Made by a program: the position numbers and the translations under genes. Below, one piece after another: positions 1 to 7,452 of a DNA stretch of 40,946 nucleotides. The stretch is from Candidatus Accumulibacter meliphilus (GTDB taxonomy: Bacteria > Pseudomonadota > Gammaproteobacteria > Burkholderiales > Rhodocyclaceae). The first letter of the stretch is position 1. Every line of letters begins with the position of its first letter. The notes beneath the pieces were generated by a model. The model did not search any database, had not been told where the DNA came from, and worked only from the letters and a program-made list of their open reading frames with translations. Location of the stretch: positions 51,907 through 92,852 of the forward strand of contig QPGA01000009.1 of assembly GCA_003332265.1 (NCBI GenBank), in the 5' to 3' direction.

Positions 1-902
1 GCGAACTCGAGCCGGTAGCGGTCCATGCCGGTGCGCATTCGCGAGTGGATGATGGCGCGAAAAGTCTGTGCCAGGACGACCGGTAAACCGCCCTCGACCA
101 GATGTGTGGGCGCCGACGCCGAACGTTCGTGCGCCGGCCGCTGCGCCGCTAGCCGAGAATCAAAAGGCACTAGCGGGTTGATACAAATCACCAGCTCGGC
201 GCCTTCGTGCAGCGCAACGGAAGCGTGCAGAGTCTTGATCAAGGCGCCATCGACAAAATAGCGCTCGCCGATCCTGACCGGTGGGAACAAACCCGGTAAA
301 GCCGCACTTGCCTGCACGGCGACGGAAATCGGCACATCGTCATACCCCGCCGAACCGAAGGCCACCGACTCACCCGTGTCGAGATCGGTCGCCACCAGAA
401 AAAGCTGGTGCTTCAACTGGCGAAAATCGTTGCTTCGCCCACCCGTCGAAAAAAGCTTGCAGAGCAGCTTGTCGATTCCCGCATTATTGAAAACGCCGGT
501 CGGAAGCGCATGACTGAGGCCCTGGAAAGCCTCCACCAGACGAAGGTGCCAAGGGTCGGACAGATACTGCCTTAAGGACGACCAGAAGATAACCGGCACC
601 GACATGGCGCGCCGGATGTATTCACCGAAAGCCGGCCGTAACAACATGCCGGGGTCGAACACTTCGTTGTTGTCCTTCTCGACGAGCATCCTGGCCAGGG
701 CCGCAGGCCCCAAGCCGTTGGCGACCGCAGCGGAAAGCAGGGCTCCGGAACTGACACCGACGTAGATGTCGAACTCGTTGAAATCGACGCCGTCGAGCGC
801 CTCGGACAAGGCGGCCATTGCGCCCACTTCATAAATGCCACCGACCGGACCACCGCCGGCGAGCGCCAGCGCGATCTTTGCAGGCCTGCTTGTCGCAGTC
901 AT
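1..902 (-). CDS. Patatin-like phospholipase, partial (C-terminus beyond left edge)
   Basis: Reading the minus strand from an ATG at 902 gives an open frame of about 300 codons that leaves the window at base 1. Patatin hallmarks are visible. A glycine-rich oxyanion loop (GGGPVGG) lies at residues 16-22, the nucleophile motif GVSSG at 49-53 has Ser51 as the likely catalytic serine, and a DGA motif (FVDGA) at about residue 216 supplies the catalytic aspartate. These proteins are lipid acyl hydrolases. No signal peptide or membrane segment is seen, so it is probably cytosolic. An AAAGGG stretch just upstream of the ATG may serve as ribosome binding site. It lies next to a phasin and a fatty acyl reductase, which hints at work on storage lipid or PHA granule surfaces, but this is inference. 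The family call is firm; the substrate is unknown. Confidence 0.9.
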   Translation of the reverse strand, partial: MTATSRPAKIALALAGGGPVGGIYEVGAMAALSEALDGVDFNEFDIYVGVSSGALLSAAVANGLGPAALARMLVEKDNNEVFDPGMLLRPAFGEYIRRAMSVPVIFWSSLRQYLSDPWHLRLVEAFQGLSHALPTGVFNNAGIDKLLCKLFSTGGRSNDFRQLKHQLFLVATDLDTGESVAFGSAGYDDVPISVAVQASAALPGLFPPVRIGERYFVDGALIKTLHASVALHEGAELVICINPLVPFDSRLAAQRPAHERSASAPTHLVEGGLPVVLAQTFRAIIHSRMRTGMDRYRLEF

Positions 903-1102
903 GGAGTAGCCCTTTTACTTGAGAAAGCGCGGTCAGAGGCAGCGCCGAAGGGCCCGCGGATGATCCGCGAGTCACGCGGACAGGATGCGCAAGGCGAGAC
1001 CCGCCCTCGCGTACTGAGCCTGCTGCGCTCCAGAAAGCTTTGCGCGCAGCTTACGGAGCCAGAAGTCGTTCAGAAACCTGGCACCGCAAGCTGGCGACCG
1101 GA

Positions 1103-1684
1103 TTACTCGGCGCCACTCTTGGGAAGCGTATTCAGCACGTCGGCGGGCGTTACCGGCACCACCGGCTTGGCTGCCGCTGCTTTCCGTACCGCAGGCTTGC
1201 GGACAGCAGGCTTGGCGGCGGCGGTAACCGCTTGCGCAACGCTCGCCGCCGCCCGCGTGGCCGACTTGACCGTGGTCCTGGGACTGGCCGGCTTGGCGGC
1301 AGGCTGCCCTTCCGTCAGCGCCTGCACCGCGGCGCTCAGATCAACGACGCGTCGGGACAAGCGATCGATATCCTGCTTACTCGGCACGCCGAGGCTTCCC
1401 AGGGCACGCGCCACGCGGTCCTCGAAAACCTGCTCAAGGCGATCCCAGGTCCCGGTTGCCTTGCCGGCCACATCGGCGATCTTTTCATCGGTCATCTTGC
1501 GCGTCTTGGCCTGAATGGTCTCGCCTTCCTTGACCAGCGCGTCGAACACCTTGCCGCCCTCTTCCTGTGCCTTGGCAAAAGCGCCAAGACCCGCCAGCCA
1601 GATTTGCTGGGCAGATTCCTTGACCGTCGATGCCAGTTGGTTCTCGTTGACGTCACCCGCCAGTTCCTTGAGTTTCTTGCCCAT
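1103..1684 (-). CDS. Phasin family protein (PHA granule-associated, PhaF/PhaI type)
   Basis: This 193-residue protein starts MGKKLKELAG at 1684 and is preceded by a good AAGGAG site; a longer start at 1759 lacks one. The N-terminal part, roughly residues 1-120, is an amphipathic helical phasin domain with the typical sequence around IWLAGLGAFAKAQEEG. It is followed by a short heptad-like segment (about 115-132) and an Ala/Lys/Pro-rich tail with AAKP and AVRKPAVRKA repeats, like the histone-like tail of PhaF proteins. Such proteins coat PHA granules, and the basic tail can bind DNA and help partition granules between daughter cells. It sits between the patatin-like gene and the divergent acyl reductase. 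Family call firm; the DNA-binding role of the tail is inferred from composition. Confidence 0.92.
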   Translation of the reverse strand: MGKKLKELAGDVNENQLASTVKESAQQIWLAGLGAFAKAQEEGGKVFDALVKEGETIQAKTRKMTDEKIADVAGKATGTWDRLEQVFEDRVARALGSLGVPSKQDIDRLSRRVVDLSAAVQALTEGQPAAKPASPRTTVKSATRAAASVAQAVTAAAKPAVRKPAVRKAAAAKPVVPVTPADVLNTLPKSGAE

Positions 1685-1850
1685 CTTTATCTCCTTGAAG
1701 GTACTAATCAAAAGGTGACAAGCTTTTTCGCTTGCCCTGGAAACCAAGTCTAGTGACAATATCTAGAGGACGCACACTAAAGGCCTGGGTTGCAAGCTCT
1801 AGCGACTGATAGTCCAGGCAAGAAAATGACATGAATTTCGGGAGACAGCA

Positions 1851-3836
1851 ATGAATTACTTCGTCACGGGGGCCACTGGGTTCATCGGCAAGCGGCTGAT
1901 CACCAAGCTACTGGCCCGCCCAGACGCGGTCGTCTATTTCCTGGTGCGCAGCGTCGAAGCAGACCGGCTCCAGGAACTTTACGAGTTCTGGAACAGCGAC
2001 GAAAAGTGCGTCATCCCCATCGTTGGCGACCTGACACAGGCCAAGCTGGGGATCTCGAAAACCGATATTCGCAAGCTGAAAGGCAAGGTCGATCACTTCT
2101 TCCATCTGGCCGCCGTCTACGACCTCAAGGCCAGCGCCGAGGAGCAACAGCGGGCCAATGTCGACGGCACACGCAACACTGTGCAGCTGGCGGAGGAAAT
2201 CGCCGCCAGGCACTTCCACCTCGCCAGCTCGATCGCCGCCGCCGGACTCTTCGAAGGCCTGTTTCGCGAAGACATGTTCGACGAAGCCGAGAACCTGGAG
2301 AATCCCTACTTTCGCACCAAACACGATTCCGAGGCCATCGTTCGCCAGGAATGCAGGATCCCGTGGCGCGTCTTCCGTCCGGCGATTGTTGTTGGCGACT
2401 CGCGGACCGGCGAGATGGACAAGATCGACGGCCCCTATTACTTCTTCAAGCTGATCCAGAAGATCCGCAAGACCTTCCCGGCGTGGATGCCGACCATCGG
2501 CATCGAGGGCGGGCGCATCAACGTCGTACCGGTCGACTTCGTGGTCGCAGCGATGGACCACATTGCGCACCTCAAGGGCGAAGATGGTCAGTGCTTCCAC
2601 CTCACGGATCCGACGCCAATGCGGGTTGGCGACCTGCTCAACACCATCGCTCGCGCCGCCCACGCACCGGAAATGGCAATGCGCATCAACGCCGCACTGC
2701 TCGGCTTCATCCCGCGCTCGGTGCGCAAGGCGATGTTCTCCCTGACGCCCGTTCGACGTATTCGCAACGCAGTGATGAAGGACCTCGGCCTGCCTGACGA
2801 CATCCTTGACTTCGTCAATTACCCGACCCGCTTCGATTGCCGCGAAACGCAGCGCGCACTCAAAGGTAGCGGCATCGCCGTGCCGGCGTTCGATAGCTAC
2901 GCCTGGCGCCTGTGGGACTACTGGGAACGTCACCTCGACCCCGACCTGTTCATCGATCGCACCTTGCGCGGCAATATTGAGGGCAAAGTGGTACTGGTCA
3001 CCGGCGGTTCGTCCGGAATCGGCAGGGCCGCCGTCCGCAAGATGGCCGAGGCCGGCGCAATAGCGGTCACCATTGCCCGCGACCAGCAGACCCTTGACGA
3101 AACCCGCGCGGAGTTCGAGGCCGCTGGCCTGCAACTCATCACCTACGCCGTCGACATCGCCAACAAGGAACAATGTGACGCACTCGTAAAAGCCCTCAAC
3201 GAGGAACACGGCGGCGTCGACATCCTGGTCAACAACGCCGGACGCTCGATTCGCCGCGGCATCGAGAACTCCTTCGATCGCTTCCACGATTTCGAACGCA
3301 CGATGGAAGTGAACTATTTCGGCGCGCTGCGGCTGACCATGGGCCTACTTCCCGGAATGCTGACCAAACGCAAGGGACAGGTGATCAATATCTCGTCCAT
3401 CGGCGTCCTCACCAACGCCCCACGCTTCTCGGCCTACGTCGCCTCGAAAGCGGCGATGGACGCCTGGGCGCGCTGCGCCGCCTCCGAGTTTACCGACCGC
3501 GGCATCGAATTCACGACCATCAACATGCCCTTGGTGCGCACACCAATGATCGCGCCAACCAAGATCTACGAACAGGTCCCGACACTGTCACCCGAAGAAG
3601 CCGCCGACCTGATCGTCGAAGCGATCATCCACAAACCAGTGCGTATCGCCACACGACTGGGAATCTTCGGTGCCTTGCTGCACTCGCTGACGCCGAAGGC
3701 GGCGCAGATCATGATGAACACCAGCTTCCGCATGTTCAGCGATTCCAGCGCCGCCATGCACAAAAAAGGCGACTCGGCGCCGCAAACAGCCGACCAGATC
3801 GCCTTCTCGCAGATAATGCGCGGCATTCACTTCTGA
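1851..3836 (+). CDS. Two-domain fatty acyl-CoA reductase (alcohol-forming type)
   Basis: A 661-residue fusion of two short-chain dehydrogenase domains. The N-terminal extended SDR domain begins TGATGFIG at residues 6-13 and contains a YxxxK pair (YFRTK near residue 152). The C-terminal classical SDR domain has TGGSSGIG near residue 384, NNAGRS, and a YVASK active site near residue 529. The length, domain order and many recalled stretches (GPYYFF, PTIGIEGGR, NYPTRFD, TINMPLV, IMRGI at the C-terminus) match the Marinobacter fatty acyl-CoA reductase, which reduces acyl-CoA or acyl-ACP through aldehyde to fatty alcohol with NADPH for wax ester synthesis. The start has a GGGAG site. It is divergent from the phasin gene. 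No wax ester synthase is seen in the window. The comparison was made from memory, so substrate specificity is an inference. Confidence 0.85.
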   Translation: MNYFVTGATGFIGKRLITKLLARPDAVVYFLVRSVEADRLQELYEFWNSDEKCVIPIVGDLTQAKLGISKTDIRKLKGKVDHFFHLAAVYDLKASAEEQQRANVDGTRNTVQLAEEIAARHFHLASSIAAAGLFEGLFREDMFDEAENLENPYFRTKHDSEAIVRQECRIPWRVFRPAIVVGDSRTGEMDKIDGPYYFFKLIQKIRKTFPAWMPTIGIEGGRINVVPVDFVVAAMDHIAHLKGEDGQCFHLTDPTPMRVGDLLNTIARAAHAPEMAMRINAALLGFIPRSVRKAMFSLTPVRRIRNAVMKDLGLPDDILDFVNYPTRFDCRETQRALKGSGIAVPAFDSYAWRLWDYWERHLDPDLFIDRTLRGNIEGKVVLVTGGSSGIGRAAVRKMAEAGAIAVTIARDQQTLDETRAEFEAAGLQLITYAVDIANKEQCDALVKALNEEHGGVDILVNNAGRSIRRGIENSFDRFHDFERTMEVNYFGALRLTMGLLPGMLTKRKGQVINISSIGVLTNAPRFSAYVASKAAMDAWARCAASEFTDRGIEFTTINMPLVRTPMIAPTKIYEQVPTLSPEEAADLIVEAIIHKPVRIATRLGIFGALLHSLTPKAAQIMMNTSFRMFSDSSAAMHKKGDSAPQTADQIAFSQIMRGIHF

Positions 3837-3989
3837 GGCTCATGATCTGGTCAGTCGCGTACGCGGCTTTCCCATTGACATCCACATCCGCCAAACCACT
3901 CTGCTGTCCCTGGAAATCGTGATGCGCTCCCTGCTCTCTCCGTTTTCCCCTTTTCGCCTTTGCGCAAAACACACGTAAGCACACCATTC

Positions 3990-4460
3990 ATGACGACATC
4001 CACCCCTGCCCCGGAAACCACGCCGGAAGCCTGCAGCCCCCCGACAAAGCCGACGGACAAACGCCTTCCCGGCCAGAATGCGCGCCAACTACTCAAGGAC
4101 TTGCAGGAAAAATTCCCTGTTTTCCGCGACAGCCAGCCGCTGGCCATTGGCATCGACAAGCAACTCATGGCGCGGCTGCCAGGCCTCGAGCGCAAACCCT
4201 TGCGTATTGCCCTGGGAATCCACACTCACTCACTGCGCTACCTGAAAGCAAGCGAAAAGGCGGCGACCCGCGTCGACCTCGACGGCCAGCCGGCCGGCGA
4301 AATCACGTCCGAGCAACGCCAGCATGCCTCGGAGCTGGTCAAGGAGCGCCTCAAGAAACAGGCCGAGCAACGCAAGATGCAGCGCGAAGCGGAAACCCAG
4401 GCTCGTCAGTACGCCGCGAAACTCGGCCAGCTGGTCGAAAAGTTCGGCCGCAGCACGTGA
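3990..4460 (+). CDS. ProQ/FinO domain RNA chaperone
   Basis: A 156-residue basic protein. Residues about 25-105 form a ProQ/FinO domain: NARQLLKDLQEKFPVF, then PLAIGIDKQL, followed by the helix carrying LRIALGIHTHSLRYLKA. This domain binds structured RNA such as sRNAs and mRNA 3' ends. The C-terminal tail is charged and helical (ERLKKQAEQRKMQREAE) and may form a coiled coil or a second RNA-binding surface. An upstream in-frame TTG at 3960 would add ten residues. The ATG at 3990 is preferred because the homology begins well after it, but no strong ribosome binding site is seen for either. It follows the acyl reductase by about 150 bp and is probably transcribed separately. Confidence 0.88.
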   Translation: MTTSTPAPETTPEACSPPTKPTDKRLPGQNARQLLKDLQEKFPVFRDSQPLAIGIDKQLMARLPGLERKPLRIALGIHTHSLRYLKASEKAATRVDLDGQPAGEITSEQRQHASELVKERLKKQAEQRKMQREAETQARQYAAKLGQLVEKFGRST

Positions 4461-4479
4461 ACACCCGGAATAGCGCTCG

Positions 4480-4493
4480 GCGCTGATCAGCGC
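4480..4493. repeat. 14-bp perfect palindrome downstream of the proQ-like gene
   Basis: GCGCTGATCAGCGC is a perfect inverted repeat with no loop. It lies 19 bp after the ProQ-family stop codon and 13 bp before the ATG of the decayed gene. It could be an operator or part of a weak terminator. No T-run follows it on either strand. Confidence 0.4.
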
Positions 4494-4506
4494 TGGCCGG
4501 CAGATC

Positions 4507-4945
4507 ATGGATCACCTGCTCAGGGACAGCAGCCCACTTGAGTTGTCCGCCTGGCTGGACGAGGGCGCCGAGCGGCCGGGCTGGAATATCCTCCCAGCAA
4601 GCCCTTCGCCGACGCGCTCGGCGATGACCGCATGGCGACCGCTCAGAACCACTTTTCCGAGTATCACCTTGAGTACTTCCGGCAGCGGCTGTAGCAAAAC
4701 TTTCCCAGCCGCCTGCACGCCGTCCTGCTCTTTGCGACCCGCGTCGACGCCGAGGCCTTCCGCAACAAGCATCCGGCGTGCGTTTTTGGCAAAGCCCTGA
4801 CGCCAGCTGGCTGGACTGCCTGCGCCTGCCGTACAGCCTGAGCCGGGCGACGCTCGACGAGATTGCCACCCATTACGGGTAAGGTGCCGTGGCCGAAGAA
4901 ATCTGGCTGACCTTCCTGAATGAGCGCTGGCGCGAAGCGCCGCTA
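4507..4945 (+). pseudogene. Decayed gene of unknown family
   Basis: Coding character continues across three broken pieces. From the ATG at 4507 one frame reads MDHLLRDSSPLELSAWLDEG and on to NILPAS. The sense then moves by one base (near 4600) to a frame reading FADALGDDRMATAQNHFSEY, which ends in an in-frame TAG at the codon after FRQRL (about 4692) and resumes with LHAVLLFATRVDAEAFRNKH. Near 4799 it shifts again to DASWLDCLRLPYSLSRATLD, is stopped by TAA at 4880, and continues AVAEEIWLTFLNERWREAP up to the repeat at 4946. At least two frameshifts and two stops mean it is not functional as it stands. I do not recognise the family. Its 3' end runs directly into a three-hairpin repeat. Confidence 0.6.
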
Positions 4946-5146
4946 ACGGTCATGACAGTCGAGATACCCCGGATGATGAAAGTCATGACCGTCCCCCTCT
5001 CACTTGCAGTGCGCATTCCGCCTTGCACGCCGGAATCGTTCGCCGGGCAGCGAGCATGCTCCCTGAAGTCCCCGCCTCACCCCCGACCCTTCTCCCGCGA
5101 GGGGAGAAGGGAGGTTTGTGAGTCGCTTGCGCGACTTTCACATTAA
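4946..5146 (+). repeat. Three-hairpin dispersed repeat, copy A (with internal insertion)
   Basis: The unit has three stem-loops in order. The first is an 11-bp inverted repeat ACGGTCATGAC / GTCATGACCGT (4946-4956 and 4982-4992). The second is a CCCTTCTCCC...GGGAGAAGGG hairpin (5087-5111). The third is an AGTCGC...GCGACT hairpin (5121-5136), followed by TTTCACATTAA. In this copy about 90 bp of extra sequence separate the first and second stems compared with the other copies. The IS1380-family left end begins at the next base (5147), so the element inserted exactly at the repeat boundary. Confidence 0.85.
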
Positions 5147-6876
5147 CCTAGATTCCTCTGTTAGCTGCTTCCAGCAGGTAAGAAAGGCGGCGGCAAGCCG
5201 AAGCGCCGCGAGCTTTTCGGTCTCGCCGCGAGGATCTTGCTGACGATGTAGCGGACCAAGGCCGGCCAGCGGCCGGTTTGGGGCAACTGAGGCGCGGTTG
5301 CCAGAACATGGTCAAGTCCCTTGCGGATGTTGGCGATGATTGCCTTGATCTGATCTCCCGCCGCATGGGAAATCGTGAGCAGCAGACGCGACTGGCCGGC
5401 GTGCTGGGTCAGGCGGGCGACGCCAGCGAGCAACATCGGGCGGCTGGTGATCGCCTCCAGGCGCGCCTTTGGGTGCGCCAGGCGAACGTACCAACTCCAC
5501 CAGTTGTAGATCAAAGCCACGGCGCGCGCCGAAAGGTTGCAACGTTCCAGATCATGCGTGGTGTAGCCGCCCCAGCCCCACTGATTTTTCAGTTCGTCGA
5601 AGCCGTTCTCGCAATCCGCCCGATCGCGGTACAGCTGACCCATGGCTTCCAGCGAGTAATCGGCATTGGTGACCAGGACCGAATATTCCCAGAGTTTGGC
5701 CTTGTCTGAACCCTCGACGAACGGCAGCTCTTGCTGCGGACTCTCCTTACTCGTTTCAGCTCCCGGGCTGGACTTGACTCGCCGGCGCAGGACGACCACC
5801 CGTCGCTCACAACTCCAGCCAGTCAAGCGGAGCTTGCCTTCGACGGCGTCGAAGCCTTGGTCGACGCTCTCCCAGTCGCCTCGCTGCCAGAGCCGCTCGA
5901 TCAGGCGCTTGACCCCGGCGGTCTGTCTGAGTTTGAAGAGGTACGGCTGCTCGATCTCTTCCATCGCGGCCATCATGCCTTCGTTGCCAAAGGCGTTGTC
6001 GCCTCGCACCAGGGCAGGACGCTCTTCGGGCGCGAGCCGATCGAGCAGCAAGCGCAGATGGGGCAGGCTGTGTTTGGCGGCCGTGCTCTTTCCGCCTTGG
6101 ACTTCCACGTCGAGCACCAGGCGAACGTTGCCGATCCAATAGGTATGCAGGGTGTGACTTGGCCGGCCTGGCTTGGTCGGGTTGTAGCCGATCTCAGCAC
6201 CGGCCTGGTGGCCGTAGAGCAGCTTGACAGTGGTATCGGCGTCGAGGATCCAGGGCGTACGCAGGGCTTCGCCCGTGCTTTCGGCCAGAGCCGCGTCCAT
6301 CCAGGCGCTGCTCTTTGTCAGCTGTACGGCGCGGGCTGCGCGTTCTTCATCATGGCAGCGCTTGGCCTGTTCGGGGGCCAGATGCGCCAGTGCGAGGCGC
6401 AGGCTTTCGTCGCTGACGATCTTGGTCATGCCGAGGAGCTCTGGCGCGACGGCGTCGCCACGCAGCCCGGTCACGTGCGCATAGCGCCGCTGCCCATCCA
6501 GTATCGAGAGCAGCCAGGGTGCCCAGGATATTGACCACCGTCGGCGCGTTGGGGCTGCTGTAGTTCGTCGGACAGCTTTCCTTCCAGCGGGAGAACAGTC
6601 CGGAGACTTCGAGGAACTCGGCAAAGAAGGCCAGCTGGCCCAAAGCCGTCGCGCTGCCGCCTTCGTCCCACCGGACATGAAACCGGCCGCCCGGCGTTGC
6701 CACGCACATTCCCACCGCCGATTGCCCCACTTCCTGCAAGGCGGTACCCACCGCCTTGACGATCCCTTTTTGCTCAAAATTCATCTCACCCATCGGGTGA
6801 CCCTCCTCATTCGCCGCAAACCCTTGTCAGGGCTGAGTTTGCATCACTTTTCGAGGGTTCAACTGAGGAAAATAGG
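5147..6876 (-). mobile_element. IS1380-family insertion sequence (ISEcp1-like ends)
   Basis: An element of about 1730 bp. The left end begins CCTAGATTCCTC at 5147 and the right end finishes GAGGAAAATAGG at 6876. These are imperfect inverted repeats agreeing at 10 of the outer 12 positions, with partial agreement continuing inward. The CCTAGATTC start is the one I know from ISEcp1/IS1380-family ends. The single long gene on the minus strand is a DDE transposase of this family. IS1380 elements usually duplicate 4 bp of target. The flanks here are TTAA on the left and ATCA on the right, so no target duplication is visible. That suggests an adjacent deletion or one-ended movement. The left flank is the end of repeat copy A; the right flank is inside a truncated Fic gene. 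Confidence 0.8.
5161..6793 (-). pseudogene. IS1380-family transposase, frameshifted
   Basis: The N-terminal part reads from the ATG at 6793 (MGEMNFEQKGIV) through RWDEGG and NILGTL, then loses sense. The rest reads in another frame as ILDGQRRYAHVTGLRGDAVA and on to the stop at 5161. The join lies at about 6512-6518, where deleting one C on the plus strand (a G on the coding strand) restores the family-like TLLLSILDGQRRYAH. The downstream part contains the expected DDE-type blocks: ILDADTTVKLLYGHQ, VRGDNAFGNEGM, and the late YRDRADCENGFDELKNQWGW block containing the catalytic glutamate. Apart from this one-base insertion the gene is about full length (around 540 codons). A programmed frameshift is possible, but I see no classic slippery heptamer, so a recent inactivating indel or sequencing error is more likely. 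Confidence 0.8.
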
Positions 6877-7289
6877 ATCAACTCGGTTACGAGGCCGGAC
6901 GCTACATCAGCCTCGAACGGCTGATCGAGCAGAACAGGGAGCGGTACTACGAGACGCTCGAACAAAGCTCCCAGGCTTGGCATGAGGGTCGGCACGACCC
7001 CTGGCCGTACATCAACTACCTACTGTCGATCCTGAAGACGGCTTATCGCGAGTTCGCCGAGCGCGTTGGCGATACGAAAGCACCACGCGGTGCCAAGCGA
7101 GGTCAGGTGCTGGCAGGGATAGAGCGCCTCGCGGCGCAGGGTGGTGATTTCTCGATCAGTGCACTTGAGCAAAGCTGCCCGGGCGTCGGGCGCGACATGG
7201 TGCGCCGGGTTCTTCGCGAGCAGCAGGCGGCAGGTGTAGTCGAGTGCAAAGGGCGTGGCCCCGGGGCAAGCTGGGGGCAGAAGAGGTAA
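6877..7289 (+). pseudogene. Fic-family protein, 3' remnant cut by the IS
   Basis: From the first base after the IS the frame ending in TAA at 7287-7289 is open. It reads LGYEAGRYISLERLIEQNRE, then YYETLEQSSQAWHEG, then DPWPYINYLLSILKTAYREF, and ends in a winged-helix-like tail (DMVRRVLREQQAAGVVECKG). This is the C-terminal half of the common Fic/DUF4172-type proteins, whose N-terminal half carries the HPFxxGNGR AMP-transferase motif. That catalytic part is missing here and is not found on the left side of the element, so the IS insertion was accompanied by deletion. The remaining 137 codons are intact. An internal start at 7107 could express the winged-helix tail alone, but I see no support for this. 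Confidence 0.75.
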
Positions 7290-7452
7290 TTACTCCGAAA
7301 TAAGGGTAATAGAGAGGGTACTAACGCTAGCGCTTTTCGTGGCGTGTAGGTGCCGCCAGGCGGAGCACGCGCCAAGCATCGCTGCAACTGATTTCCCTGT
7401 CGGTCGCCCTGGTGTTTGTTAACATGGCCACTTCGAATCGGGAAGCCAGCGC

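Noticed and set aside
4993-5080. Possible small gene within repeat copy A
   Set aside because: No start with a ribosome site and no recognisable product; it is best read as an insertion in the repeat.
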